A stretch of DNA of 64,000 bases from a candidate division WOR-3 bacterium (GCA_039803545.1 JBDRYS010000002.1:1-64000); one strand, 5' to 3'. Shown: positions 43,593-53,073, numbered from the stretch's first letter. Notes: a model not told the origin generated them from the letters alone. Program-made: numbers and translations.

Positions 43593-45050
43593 ATGAAACT
43601 ACTAAAATCATCACAAATATTTGATGGAGAAAAATTTGTGGAAGGGTATTCTATTCTAATAAACAACGGAGTTGTCGAGTCTTTGGTCTCTAAAGATGAA
43701 GAACCATTCGTAACTAAGATTGCAGAAATAACTGATTTCGGAGAAGTTATAATTATCCCAGGCTTTATTGACACCCATACCCATATGTTAAACTACGGAA
43801 TAAACCAAGAAACCAGCTTAGAAAAATTTGAGACTCTCGAAGAGACGCTGGAATTTATTGAAAAATTTGTTTCGCAAAATGACCTTCCTTTTTATATTTT
43901 TACCGACTTTGATGAATCGAAGTGGAAAGTTGCCACCCCTCCTACAAAGGCTGAACTCGACAAAATATCTGAAAAGCCCATATTCTTGCGGAGAATCTGT
44001 GGACATATGGGCGTTGCTAACACCCCCTTTATAAAACTTCTAAGCCAGAGAATCGACTTAAAACAAACTCAATACGACCCCGAAACAGGGATTTTCCTGG
44101 AAGAGGTCCCCTTAAAAATTCACTCACTTTTCCAATACAGCGAGGATTTTCAGGAGAAAGCGTTGCTTAAGGCACAGGATATTTTCATAAAAAATGGAAT
44201 TACCATGATCCATGAAATAGGCTCCTATAGAGAACTCCGGTTGCTACAGAAACTGCACAGGGAAAATAAGTTGAAAATAAGAGTTAGATTCTACATATCC
44301 GACTCCTCTCCCTATAACTTTGAATTCACCGGAATAGAAAGGGGATTTGGTGATCCATTCATCAAGTTTCAGGGCCTTAAATACTTTGCCGATGGATCAG
44401 TGGGTGGTGAGTCAGCTTTGTTTACGTTCCCCTACGGCAGAAAGAACTCTCAAGGAATCTGGCTCCTTAGAGAAGGCGTAGAAGAAGAATTTCGTAAGGC
44501 AATGGAGTTAGGGCTGCAGGTTGCAATCCATGCCATAGGTAATTTAGCAATAAAAAGAGTCCTGGATATCATCAAAGAAGTGGGAAGCGGTGAAAACTTC
44601 AGGATAGAACATTTTGAATTCCCTGACGATGAGGACATTGAAAGGGCAACGAATCTAAGGATAAAGATCTCTATTCAACCCAATTTTGTCTATAACTGGG
44701 GGCAAGAAAAGGGAATGTACGAATCGAAACTTGGCCCATTCTATCTAAAAAACAATCCCTTCCGAAAGCTTATCCAAACCGGTCTTGAATTTGCCTTTGG
44801 TTCCGATGCAATGCCTCCATCGCCAATCATAGGCATTAAAGGTGCAACTCTCCATCCTAAAGAGGAAGAACGTCTTAGTAAGGAGGATGCTTTAATTTAC
44901 TATACAAAAAAGGGTGCCCTTTTGACCCAAGAAGCGGGGTTATTCGGAGAAATTAAAGCAGGTGCTGCTGCTGATTTTACTGTTGTTGATCCCAATTTAG
45001 AAGAAGTTAAAGCAACGATAATAAATGGAGAGATCCTTTGCTGTGGATGA
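43593..45050 (+). CDS. Amidohydrolase-3 family (YtcJ-like) metal-dependent hydrolase
   Basis: This 485-residue cytosolic enzyme has the amidohydrolase layout. An N-terminal beta domain leads to PGFIDTHTHM (His-x-His metal pair), followed by a YFADGSVGGESAL segment, HAIGNLAI, RIEHFEFPDDED and the final FGSDAMPPSP with the catalytic Asp. Members hydrolyse amide or imide bonds in varied small molecules; the substrate is not predictable. It lies 4 bases after the M23 gene and overlaps the site-2 protease gene by up to 26 bases. Confidence 0.9.
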   Translation: MKLLKSSQIFDGEKFVEGYSILINNGVVESLVSKDEEPFVTKIAEITDFGEVIIIPGFIDTHTHMLNYGINQETSLEKFETLEETLEFIEKFVSQNDLPFYIFTDFDESKWKVATPPTKAELDKISEKPIFLRRICGHMGVANTPFIKLLSQRIDLKQTQYDPETGIFLEEVPLKIHSLFQYSEDFQEKALLKAQDIFIKNGITMIHEIGSYRELRLLQKLHRENKLKIRVRFYISDSSPYNFEFTGIERGFGDPFIKFQGLKYFADGSVGGESALFTFPYGRKNSQGIWLLREGVEEEFRKAMELGLQVAIHAIGNLAIKRVLDIIKEVGSGENFRIEHFEFPDDEDIERATNLRIKISIQPNFVYNWGQEKGMYESKLGPFYLKNNPFRKLIQTGLEFAFGSDAMPPSPIIGIKGATLHPKEEERLSKEDALIYYTKKGALLTQEAGLFGEIKAGAAADFTVVDPNLEEVKATIINGEILCCG

Positions 45051-46074
45051 GGTAATCAGAGAAGTAGAAAAATTCGGAAGTATAGTAGAAGTTTTCGAGA
45101 ATAAAATCAGAGTAATTTTTTATGAAAACCCAGACAAGGCCATACAAGAATTGAGACAAAAACTCTCCCCCCGTGGAATCATTTTTAAAGTAACTAAAGA
45201 AAACGATTATTTTGTACTCACCTTTGCAGAAACCGGTGACGAGAAAAACAATATTTTCATTCCAATTGTACTCTTAATTTTAACAATCTTCACGACCCTA
45301 ATTGCTGGGGCTCTACAGCAAGGCTATGTGCCATGGCAAAATTGGTCTTACCTCTGGAAAGGTGCCCCCTTTTCCTTTGCTGTCATCTTGATTCTTGGGG
45401 GTCATGAACTATCCCATTTTATAGCCGCCAAAAAAAATGGGGTTAAAACAACCTTCCCGTACTTTATACCATTCCCAAACCCCCTCATCGGCACAATGGG
45501 GGCTTTTATAAGGGTTAAGTCACCGATCACTGACAGAAAAGCTCTTATTGAAATGGGGGCCTCGGGTCCAATAGCGAGCTTTCTAATCGCAATTCCTTTT
45601 TCAATATACGGACTCATGAATAGTAAAATCGTAGAGCTACGCGAAGGGAGTATATCCTTAGGAACTCCAATCATCTTTCAGATTCTTTCAAAATTAACCC
45701 TCGGGAATGTGCCAAAGGATTCTATGGTTCTTTTGCATCCTGTTGCCTTTGCTGGGTGGCTCGGGTTTTTTGTAACCGCATTGAATCTAATTCCCGTGGG
45801 TCAATTGGATGGGGGGCACATCCTATTTGGAATATTCGGTAAAAAGGCCCACTACTTAATCTCTCGAATACTTATACTCATCCTTCTGCCCCTTGGTTTT
45901 TTATGGAATGGCTGGTGGACATGGGCTATTTTACTACTTATCCTCGGGTCAAGACATCCGGCCCCCCTTTATTGGGAAGAAAAACTTCCCTTATCCGCAA
46001 AATACCTCGCAATAGCATCATTTTTAATATTCATCTTGTGCTTCGTTCCAGTACCTATTAAGGTAGTGCCATGA
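45025..46074 (+). CDS. Site-2 protease family (M50) membrane protein
   Basis: This protein of up to 349 residues has an N-terminal soluble region (about 1-75), then multiple membrane helices with the zinc motif GGHELSHF and the second site NLIPVGQLDGGHI typical of M50 proteases. The layout resembles the EGY1/YwhC-type site-2 proteases without PDZ domains. They cut substrates inside the membrane. The ATG at 45025 gives a 26-base overlap; a GTG at 45043, ten bases after GGAGAG, is an equally plausible start. It overlaps the flavoprotein gene by four bases. Confidence 0.92.
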   Translation: MERSFAVDEVIREVEKFGSIVEVFENKIRVIFYENPDKAIQELRQKLSPRGIIFKVTKENDYFVLTFAETGDEKNNIFIPIVLLILTIFTTLIAGALQQGYVPWQNWSYLWKGAPFSFAVILILGGHELSHFIAAKKNGVKTTFPYFIPFPNPLIGTMGAFIRVKSPITDRKALIEMGASGPIASFLIAIPFSIYGLMNSKIVELREGSISLGTPIIFQILSKLTLGNVPKDSMVLLHPVAFAGWLGFFVTALNLIPVGQLDGGHILFGIFGKKAHYLISRILILILLPLGFLWNGWWTWAILLLILGSRHPAPLYWEEKLPLSAKYLAIASFLIFILCFVPVPIKVVP

Positions 46075-46589
46075 AAATAGCCTGGTGTATAACAGGAGCA
46101 GAGATGTTTTTAAATGAGGTCATAGAGTTGATTCGCAAAATCGATAAAGAAAAGGTAGAAATTTTCCTTTCAAAGTCAGCAATGGAAATTTTAGCACGTT
46201 ATAAAATTCTTGAAAAACTCGAAGGTTATAAGATAAATGATGAAGGAAATACCTCAATTTTTGTAATTACAAAACTCTTCTCGGGCAGATTCGATAAAAT
46301 CGTAATCGCCCCATGCTCCACAAATACAATTGCAAAAATGGTTCATGGAATTAGTGACACACTGGTGACAAACATCTTCAGTCAGGGTGGAAAATTAAGG
46401 ATTCCCATCTATGTTTTACCAAGCGACAATCAGGAATTTATTGAATTTTCAACAATAAGTGGAAAAAAACACCTACTTTTTATGAGAGAAATAGACAAGG
46501 AAAACTTGAAAAAATTGGCAAAATTTGAAGGTGTTAAGATTTTCAACAACGTCAGGGAACTTGAAGCAGCCCTATTTGACCAAGGGTGA
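46071..46589 (+). CDS. Flavoprotein of the UbiX/Dfp fold, archaeoflavoprotein-like
   Basis: This 172-residue protein has the flavoprotein fold with N-terminal IAWCITGAE. The central KIVIAPCSTNTIAKMVHGISDTLVTN matches the FMN site of the Dfp/UbiX family. The pattern resembles the archaeoflavoprotein AfpA and dihydromethanopterin reductase group more than PPC decarboxylase or UbiX, an impression without alignment. Those proteins accept electrons from ferredoxin, or reduce a pterin. It overlaps the protease by four bases and precedes der by 3. Confidence 0.8.
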   Translation: MKIAWCITGAEMFLNEVIELIRKIDKEKVEIFLSKSAMEILARYKILEKLEGYKINDEGNTSIFVITKLFSGRFDKIVIAPCSTNTIAKMVHGISDTLVTNIFSQGGKLRIPIYVLPSDNQEFIEFSTISGKKHLLFMREIDKENLKKLAKFEGVKIFNNVRELEAALFDQG

Positions 46590-46592
46590 AAT

Positions 46593-47876
46593 ATGAAAAA
46601 ATATGCACAAGTTTCCATTGTAGGTAGAGTAAATACTGGAAAATCAACACTTTTTAACCGCATTATAAAAAAACCTCTTGCAATTACAGACTCAAAACCT
46701 GGATTAACAAGAGACAGGATAAAAAAATTAGTTTCTTATACAGAAATTCCTTTCTATTTAACTGACACCGGTGGACTTTACCCACCGGAAGAGGATCTAA
46801 TCTGGGAAAAAGTTAAAGAAAAGATAGAAAAAACAGTGGATGAATCTGACCTCATACTTTTTGTAGTTGATGCTTCTACCGGACTTTTACCCCACGATGT
46901 AGAAATAGCAGAATGGTTGAGAAAAAAGGATAAAGATGTAATTCTTGTAGCTAACAAAATTGACATAAAGAAAAAAGACCTTTATTCCTTCTTTAGTCTT
47001 GGATTTGGAGAGCCCGTTGGCATATCCGCTGCCCACGGAACCGGACTGCAAGAACTAATTGAAATAATCGAGGCGAAACTAAAAGAAAAAGGATTTCTTG
47101 AAGAAGTAGAAGAAGAAAAACCAGAAAAAACCAGAATAGCAATTCTTGGTAAACCTAACGTAGGAAAATCTTCTCTCTTCAATGCCCTTTGCGGTGACGA
47201 AATAAACATAGTTTCTGAAATTCCTGGTACTACAAGGGATGCAGTGGATATAGAAACCGAAGAATTTATTATTATAGACACAGCTGGAATCAGGAGAAAA
47301 TACAAAGATCCTATAGAACTTTTCGGGGCTGTTAGAAGTGAAAGGTCACTCAGATACGCAGAAGTTGCGATACTCGTTATTGATGCCTCGGCAGAAATCA
47401 CGGCCATCGACAAAAAAATCGCAAACCTCATCATTGAAGAGAAAAAAGGGATAGTCGTGGCGTTAAACAAGTGCGACCTTATTCCGAGAGAAAAAAGATC
47501 CGCAGTGCTCGACTACTTTAAGAAAGAATTAGATTTTATAAACTTCGCCCCGATGCTCTTCACCTCTGCTTTAACAGGTGAAGGAATAAGTTTGCTTAAG
47601 GAGGTTATAAAGCAAGCTAAAAAGTCATGGGAAAGGAAATTGAGTAAAAGAGAGGTTCAGCAATTTCAATATTCCCTCTCAAAGAACTTTCCCTTTTCAA
47701 AAACCATAATCAAATTCACTCAGGAAGACGTAAGACCTCCGAAATTTAAGATATTAACCGATACAAAGCTTAAAAACAACGAGTTGAAATACATTGAAAA
47801 TAAGCTTCGAGAAACCTTCGGATTCTACGGCACACCCTTGATTTTAGAAAACGATTTTCCAAAGCAAAACAGTTAA
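46593..47876 (+). CDS. der: Ribosome biogenesis GTPase Der
   Basis: This 427-residue GTPase has the two tandem G domains that define Der (EngA): the first with GRVNTGKSTLFN and DTGGLYPP, the second with GKPNVGKSSLFN, DTAGIRRK and NKCD. A C-terminal KH-like domain follows. Der helps 50S subunit assembly. Length is slightly below the usual about 440-490. An AAGG-type ribosome-binding site is weak and coupling to the previous gene is likely. Confidence 0.96.
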   Translation: MKKYAQVSIVGRVNTGKSTLFNRIIKKPLAITDSKPGLTRDRIKKLVSYTEIPFYLTDTGGLYPPEEDLIWEKVKEKIEKTVDESDLILFVVDASTGLLPHDVEIAEWLRKKDKDVILVANKIDIKKKDLYSFFSLGFGEPVGISAAHGTGLQELIEIIEAKLKEKGFLEEVEEEKPEKTRIAILGKPNVGKSSLFNALCGDEINIVSEIPGTTRDAVDIETEEFIIIDTAGIRRKYKDPIELFGAVRSERSLRYAEVAILVIDASAEITAIDKKIANLIIEEKKGIVVALNKCDLIPREKRSAVLDYFKKELDFINFAPMLFTSALTGEGISLLKEVIKQAKKSWERKLSKREVQQFQYSLSKNFPFSKTIIKFTQEDVRPPKFKILTDTKLKNNELKYIENKLRETFGFYGTPLILENDFPKQNS

Positions 47877-47933
47877 AATTGGTTAGGCACTATGTACATT
47901 AAGACCAATTTTACAATAGAAAGCGGCATTCAA

Positions 47934-47962
47934 TTGACTCTAAACGAGAAAAAAATTAAAAT
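47934..47962 (+). promoter_or_regulatory. Promoter of pilT, leaderless type
   Basis: TTGACT (47934-47939), a 17-base spacer and TAAAAT (47957-47962) end 9 bases before the pilT ATG. No Shine-Dalgarno is present. Confidence 0.75.
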
Positions 47963-47971
47963 TTTAAAACT

Positions 47972-49126
47972 ATGGGAATTGATTTAGAGAAACTTTTATT
48001 AGATGCAAAAGACAAAGAAGCGTCGGATGTCCACATAAAAGTGGGACATCCGCCAATTTTCAGAATTTACGGAAAGCTATACTTCAGAGATAATTACCCT
48101 GTTGTTACGAGAGAAGATACTGAAGAACTTATAAGAAATTACCTAACTCCTGCCAAGCAAAAGGAGCTGAGGGAAAGGTACAGCGTTGACGTCGCCTTTA
48201 GCTTTCCAAATATCGGTAGATTCAGGGTTAACATATTCAGCCAGAGAGGCACATGGTCCTTTGCCATAAGAGCAATACCACCTCTTATTAAAACCATCAA
48301 AGATTTAAACCTACCTCCCGTCCTGGAAAAGATAGCCATGGAGGATAGGGGACTGATTCTTGTAACAGGTGTTGCAGGCTCTGGAAAATCTACAACCCTC
48401 GCAGCTATTTTAAACCATATCAATGTAAACAAAGCAGTGCACATTATAACAATTGAGGACCCTATTGAATACCTTTTAAGAGATATCAAGAGCATTATAA
48501 GCCAGAGAGAGGTCGGACTTGACGTGCTCAGCTTTGCAGATGGACTCAGGGAAGCTCTTAGACAGGACCCCAATGTAATAATGGTTGGAGAAATTAGGGA
48601 TGAAGAAACCGCTTCCATTGCTTTGCTTGCAGCTGAAACAGGACACTTAGTTTTGTCAACCTTACACACTCTCGATGCCAGAGAAACAATAAATAGAATT
48701 GTAAGTATTTTCCCTGCACATCAGCAAGAGCAGATAAGACACCAACTTGCCTCCGTACTAAAGGCAATTGTCTCCCAAAGGCTCATACCAAGGGATGATA
48801 TGCCTGGAAGAATCCCCGCCTGCGAAGTTATGGTGAACACAGCGCGTATTCGAGAAATGATCCTTGATCCTAAGAGAACCCACGAGATTTTTGATGCTAT
48901 TGCTGACGGTTATATACCTTATGGAATGCAAACCTTTGACCAATCTTTATATTACTGGTACAAATTGGGTTATATTTCAGAAGAAACCGCCCTGGCATAC
49001 GCAACAAAGAGAGAAATACTTGAGTTAAGAATGAAGGGTATTGCCTCGGGCGGTGAGGGTGGAAGAAATTGGGAAATCTTTGAAAGAATGGCTTTGAGAA
49101 AAGTTCAAGAAAAAGGAGGAATTTAA
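47972..49126 (+). CDS. pilT: Type IV pilus retraction ATPase PilT
   Basis: This 384-residue hexameric motor ATPase pulls type IV pili back. An N-terminal PAS-like domain contains ASDVHIKVG. The core has Walker A GVAGSGKST (about residues 133-141), the Asp box ITIEDPIEYL, Walker B EALRQDPNVIMVGEIRD and the His box TGHLVLSTLHT. The C-terminal sequence includes the retraction-type RMKGIA segment. No pilin or pilB gene is in the window. The next gene, a roadblock protein, begins 3 bases later with its own ribosome-binding site (AAGGAGG). Confidence 0.95.
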   Translation: MGIDLEKLLLDAKDKEASDVHIKVGHPPIFRIYGKLYFRDNYPVVTREDTEELIRNYLTPAKQKELRERYSVDVAFSFPNIGRFRVNIFSQRGTWSFAIRAIPPLIKTIKDLNLPPVLEKIAMEDRGLILVTGVAGSGKSTTLAAILNHINVNKAVHIITIEDPIEYLLRDIKSIISQREVGLDVLSFADGLREALRQDPNVIMVGEIRDEETASIALLAAETGHLVLSTLHTLDARETINRIVSIFPAHQQEQIRHQLASVLKAIVSQRLIPRDDMPGRIPACEVMVNTARIREMILDPKRTHEIFDAIADGYIPYGMQTFDQSLYYWYKLGYISEETALAYATKREILELRMKGIASGGEGGRNWEIFERMALRKVQEKGGI

Positions 49127-49129
49127 GAA

Positions 49130-49498
49130 ATGGCCAAGATTGATGATGTAATGCAAGAATTTCTCAACAATGTAGACGAAGTGCTCATGTCGATGATAGT
49201 AAATCTGGACGATGCGATTCCTATCACGGGGCACACAACGGACGAATCAATTGATGTCACTGTTCCTCTTGCTTTTCTTACAGAAGTAGCAAGAAAGGCA
49301 ATGTCCGCAACTGAAAACGCAGGTCTGGGCGCCTGTGAAGACGTGCTTCTCACCACAAGCGACTATTTCATTATTGTAAGAATCATACCAAATTCCAACT
49401 ACGTACATATTGTCGTTCTGACAAGAAAAGGGAATTGGGGAGTCACCAAAATTCTAATGGGGAAATTTGCACCTAAGTTCAGAGAGGCTTTACCGTAA
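49130..49498 (+). CDS. Roadblock/LC7-fold protein, MglB-like candidate
   Basis: This 122-residue protein has the alternating helix-strand order of a roadblock/LC7 domain: helix VMQEFLNNVDEVLM, strands around DDAIPITGHT, helix FLTEVARKAMSATENA, strands EDVLLTTSDYFIIVRII and a final helix. Small roadblock proteins such as MglB act as GTPase-activating partners of MglA. Placement next to pilT and opposite an MglA-type GTPase supports such a role, but sequence similarity is modest. It ends 95 bases from the convergent MglA gene. Confidence 0.7.
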   Translation: MAKIDDVMQEFLNNVDEVLMSMIVNLDDAIPITGHTTDESIDVTVPLAFLTEVARKAMSATENAGLGACEDVLLTTSDYFIIVRIIPNSNYVHIVVLTRKGNWGVTKILMGKFAPKFREALP

Positions 49499-49593
49499 AG
49501 TGTTTCAAAATTCCCAAGCAGGCATGGTTTTAATAATAAACTTAAAATAAAAGAATCAATTGTAATTTCAAAAAACTTTTAGATGCTGATTAG

Positions 49594-50211
49594 CTATTTC
49601 TTTTGTTGAAGTAAAAAACTTAGTTGTTGTTGACGCAATGAGTTCTTCACTACTTCATTAATCATCATTTGTAAGGTTTGAAAAACACCCTTGCCTTCTG
49701 TTGCTATTGCTAAAACATAAGGATATTTGTAAATGTTAACCTTCTCTTCAAGCACCGACACAGGCAATGCATCGGGGTGATCCCGCTTATTGTATTGGAC
49801 AATAATGGGAACTCTTCTGGTTGCGCTCCACATCCCATATTCTTGAAGGGTATCATGCATTTCCTTGTATATAGCAATATTTTCTTCAAGCCTCTCTTTA
49901 TCTGAATCAGCAACGAAAATAACACCGTCTGCACCCTTTAAAACCAGCTTCCTCGCCTGTTTATAGAACACCTGACCAGGGACAGTGTAAAGACTGAATA
50001 TGGTTTTATATCCTTTCAATATAGGAAGTTCAAGGGGAAGTAGATCGAAGAACAGGGTTCTTTCACCTTTAGTATCGACAGACAAGAGTTGACCTTTTTT
50101 ACCCATAAATCTTTCGTAAATTTTCTTAATATTTGTGGTCTTTCCACTTAAACCAGGGCCGTAATAGACAATTTTAAACTTTATCTCATGCTTCTTGAAA
50201 TCTATTAACAC
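49594..50211 (-). CDS. mglA: MglA-type small Ras-like GTPase
   Basis: This 205-residue GTPase has Walker A GPGLSGKT (residues 18-25), the switch region TVPGQ (76-80; Asp of the usual DxxG is absent, as in MglA) and the specificity motif NKRD (141-144). MglA sets front-rear polarity and pilus placement. No membrane anchor is visible. It follows the response-regulator gene by 40 bases in the same direction. The MglA subfamily assignment rests on the P-loop and TVPGQ features. Confidence 0.9.
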   Translation of the reverse strand: MLIDFKKHEIKFKIVYYGPGLSGKTTNIKKIYERFMGKKGQLLSVDTKGERTLFFDLLPLELPILKGYKTIFSLYTVPGQVFYKQARKLVLKGADGVIFVADSDKERLEENIAIYKEMHDTLQEYGMWSATRRVPIIVQYNKRDHPDALPVSVLEEKVNIYKYPYVLAIATEGKGVFQTLQMMINEVVKNSLRQQQLSFLLQQKK

Positions 50212-50251
50212 CGCTGTCTCCCGGCTTTATTATAAGGCTAATTAAGCGTTT

Positions 50252-51673
50252 TTATATTGCCTTTGCTATCTCTGCTATAAGCTCTTTAACCTTAATCTTC
50301 ACGAGGGCGATCTTCATACTTTTTACTGGAATCACGGCGATCACAATCAGATTCCCATTCTTTGCCTCGGTAATTAAGAGGTGATATTTGTCTGACGAAA
50401 GTGTAATATCCCTTATTGCACCAACTGGAGTTTTCGAAGCTATCTGAATTATGTTTCTGAATGCAGGCGCCCAGGTCTTTAATACTTGAGAGACTCCTGT
50501 AGTCACCCTTTCTGATATATTAAGAATATTACCTTCACCATCAACCGCAACAAGAGCAAGGATATCCGAAATTTCCTTAACCACACTGGAAAATTTATCT
50601 TTGAGCTCCTGACTTAACTTTGACGAAACCGCACTCACCTCTGGAGTTGGTGCTGGAGTCTCAACCTTCTTCTCTACAACTTTTTCTTCAACGATTGGAA
50701 TTTCTACAGCTTCTTCTTCTCTTGCCTCTTCCTTCTTGGGAGCCTCTTCTGCACTTAAACCTTCGAGTATGCTCTCTACTTCCTCGAGAGTTACAGTGCC
50801 TTCTTCCTTCTCCTCAACTTGTGCTTCTTCAGTTACCTTTTTCTCAATCTCTTCAGGGATTTCTTCCAATTTAACTTCAAAACTCTCCTCTACTTCAGGA
50901 ATTTCTTCTTTCTCAACGGGTTCCCCTTCCGAAACACCTTCATCCTTAAACAACTCCGATAATGCCTGGAGATCGAGTCCTGAGATCTCCTCGCGTGCTA
51001 CAACCTCTTCGTCTTTCTGAACCGCTGCAGAAAGGAGAAGTGCGTGGAATGGTTTTTCTATTTCTCTCTTTACTTTAGGGCTTCCCCATTTAACTTTAAA
51101 GGAACTTTCGGGCTCCTTCATTATTCTCGTAAAGGCTTCTTCGCCTCTCAAATTTCCCAAGGAAGCGTTAATTACCTCTCCATCCTCGAAGAAAATCTTG
51201 CCTTCACCCTCGGAAGTGTTGACGATCACCTCGCAGGACTTACCTTCCATAGCAACGAGTTGCAGGAACTGCTGGAGGGTAAGATTTTTTAAAGTTTCCT
51301 CTTCCCCACCCTTCTCCTTCTCCAGTATAACATTGAGAATCTGGTCAAAATCAAAGGGTTTCTCCAGGTAACTAATGGCACCTTTTGTCATCACATCTTG
51401 CCTTATTTCATCAGAGCCGTATGCAGTCATTACAATTACCTTTATATCGGGCTGAATCTTTCTGGTCTCCATGAGAAGTTCTACACCACTAAGACCTGGC
51501 ATGCGAATGTCAGTAACAAGAAAATCAAAGGACTTTTTCTTTATTTTCTCTAAAGCCTCCAAACCATTGGAAGCAGTCTCCACCTCGATTTTATGTCTTG
51601 TTAACTCTTCAGAAAGCCCCCAAAGAATGTCTTCCTCGTCATCCACCAGCAGAACTTTGATAGGCATAATCAC
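50252..51673 (-). CDS. Response regulator with PATAN/DUF4388 and C-terminal roadblock domain
   Basis: This 473-residue protein has four parts. The N-terminal receiver has acidic pair Asp11/Asp12, phospho-acceptor Asp55 (LVTDIRMPG) and Lys105 (LEKPFDF). A PATAN/DUF4388-type domain (about 118-215) follows, with the GKIFFEDGEVINAS signature. A long, highly acidic Glu-rich linker covers about 215-350. The C-terminus (about 355-473) is a roadblock/LC7-like domain (ISDILALVAVDGEGNIL). No DNA-binding domain is present, so output should act through protein contact. The start shares four bases with the kinase stop. Confidence 0.85.
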   Translation of the reverse strand: MIMPIKVLLVDDEEDILWGLSEELTRHKIEVETASNGLEALEKIKKKSFDFLVTDIRMPGLSGVELLMETRKIQPDIKVIVMTAYGSDEIRQDVMTKGAISYLEKPFDFDQILNVILEKEKGGEEETLKNLTLQQFLQLVAMEGKSCEVIVNTSEGEGKIFFEDGEVINASLGNLRGEEAFTRIMKEPESSFKVKWGSPKVKREIEKPFHALLLSAAVQKDEEVVAREEISGLDLQALSELFKDEGVSEGEPVEKEEIPEVEESFEVKLEEIPEEIEKKVTEEAQVEEKEEGTVTLEEVESILEGLSAEEAPKKEEAREEEAVEIPIVEEKVVEKKVETPAPTPEVSAVSSKLSQELKDKFSSVVKEISDILALVAVDGEGNILNISERVTTGVSQVLKTWAPAFRNIIQIASKTPVGAIRDITLSSDKYHLLITEAKNGNLIVIAVIPVKSMKIALVKIKVKELIAEIAKAI

Positions 51674-53064
51674 ACCTCCTTAACTTTTTGCTCCACACAC
51701 CCAATAGCCTCGGGTGTGGCAGGATGAAAGTATAGCACAAAAGTTGTGCCTTTTCCAACCTCTGAATAAACCCTTATAATTCCTCTGTTTTCTTTAACCA
51801 TTTTATCCACCACGTAAAGGCCAAGGCCCCAACCCTCGGCCTTGGTAGAAAAGCCGAGATTAAAAATTCGATCAAGGTCTTCCTTTTTTATTCCAGGTCC
51901 TGTATCTGAAACTTCAATTTGAACGAAATTAGAACCACAGTATGGGCAGCGATTTTCACTCCGTTTGACATTAACGGCTATTTTCCTTATCCCCTTCTGG
52001 TTTTTCAAAGCATCTATGGCATTTTGAATTAAATCAGACAAGATTTGCTGGAGGTGAATTTCATCTGCATAGACAAGTTCATTACCGTTTTGGTTAAATT
52101 CGAATATAATTCCATTGTTTATAAGCTCATTGTTAAGTAAAGATTTGACGCGCTCCACAACTTTCTTTACATTGACTTTTTTAAATTCTATGGGCTTTGT
52201 TTTAACCCTACTGTAGAAGGCTCTGACGTGCTGATTTATCTTTTCTATGTGTGTAACCATTCTATCAATTTTCTCGAGGAGTTTAGGATCAGTGAGTTCC
52301 CTCCTCAGACTCAAGGCAGTAAATTTTAAGGGGGTAAGAAGATTTTTAATGTGATGGGTGTAAATCGAAACGAGGTCCACATAAGAAAAGTAACTACCTG
52401 ACCCACTGGCTGTTCTCTCAAAATTTTTCTCAGCGGTAATATCTTTTATTTTCAACAAAAAGCCTTTTAGATCGGGCAAATTCAGAGGATAAACACTTAT
52501 ACCCAAAATGCTACCCGAGGCATACTCAATCTCCATATTTTTTTGTCCAATTTTAACCCTCTCTATTATCTTTGCTCCTATCCCGTAAGGGAGCTGATCT
52601 AAATGGGTAAAAAGGTGCCTCTGGAAATACGTAGAAACAAAACTATTATGATATATGACGCGAAATTCCGAATCGACGACCACAATGCCAAAATCGAGAT
52701 AATCAAGGATTAACTTTTCTGGAAGAACCTGTTCCTCATTTTTGAGATAAAGAAAGATCCTGTCTTGCGCAACATAAAAGTTGGCGTAAAAGGGCAGATA
52801 GACGTTCTCTTTACTTTTTATGATGAGCCTCTGACCAAAAACTGTCTTATTTGTAACCTCCGAAAACTTTTTCTCTAAAATTGGTCTTATATGGCCAGCT
52901 ACAAGATGCAAGAAATTTGTCCCTATAATTTCTTCCTCAGAAAATCCGAGACTCTTAACGCTGTCACTCGCATAGATGACATTTTTTTTACCGTCCAAAA
53001 TGAGAAAAATTTCTGGACTTAAAGAAAGCAGCTTCTCAATATCTGCAGTATTCACTAACTTCAT
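51670..53064 (-). CDS. PAS-domain sensor histidine kinase with CxxC insert
   Basis: This 464-residue kinase has no membrane helix. Two PAS-type regions (about residues 5-110 and 117-210) precede the dimerisation domain, where His237 or His238 (THHIKNLLTPL) should be phosphorylated. The ATPase domain follows: N box DLIQNAIDAL, G1 SDTGPGI and G2 GWGLGL. A CPYCG knuckle (Cys373, Cys376) sits between the first strand and G1, an uncommon place. It is flanked by a FIST-domain gene upstream and a response regulator downstream, so it probably receives its signal from a FIST ligand sensor. Confidence 0.9.
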   Translation of the reverse strand: MKLVNTADIEKLLSLSPEIFLILDGKKNVIYASDSVKSLGFSEEEIIGTNFLHLVAGHIRPILEKKFSEVTNKTVFGQRLIIKSKENVYLPFYANFYVAQDRIFLYLKNEEQVLPEKLILDYLDFGIVVVDSEFRVIYHNSFVSTYFQRHLFTHLDQLPYGIGAKIIERVKIGQKNMEIEYASGSILGISVYPLNLPDLKGFLLKIKDITAEKNFERTASGSGSYFSYVDLVSIYTHHIKNLLTPLKFTALSLRRELTDPKLLEKIDRMVTHIEKINQHVRAFYSRVKTKPIEFKKVNVKKVVERVKSLLNNELINNGIIFEFNQNGNELVYADEIHLQQILSDLIQNAIDALKNQKGIRKIAVNVKRSENRCPYCGSNFVQIEVSDTGPGIKKEDLDRIFNLGFSTKAEGWGLGLYVVDKMVKENRGIIRVYSEVGKGTTFVLYFHPATPEAIGCVEQKVKEV

Positions 53065-53073
53065 CTTTTCTCG

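Noticed and set aside
50620-51020. Long plus-strand open frames opposite the Glu-rich linker of the response regulator
   Set aside because: They are Ser/Leu-rich shadows of GAA/GAG-rich coding sequence and have no ribosome-binding site.
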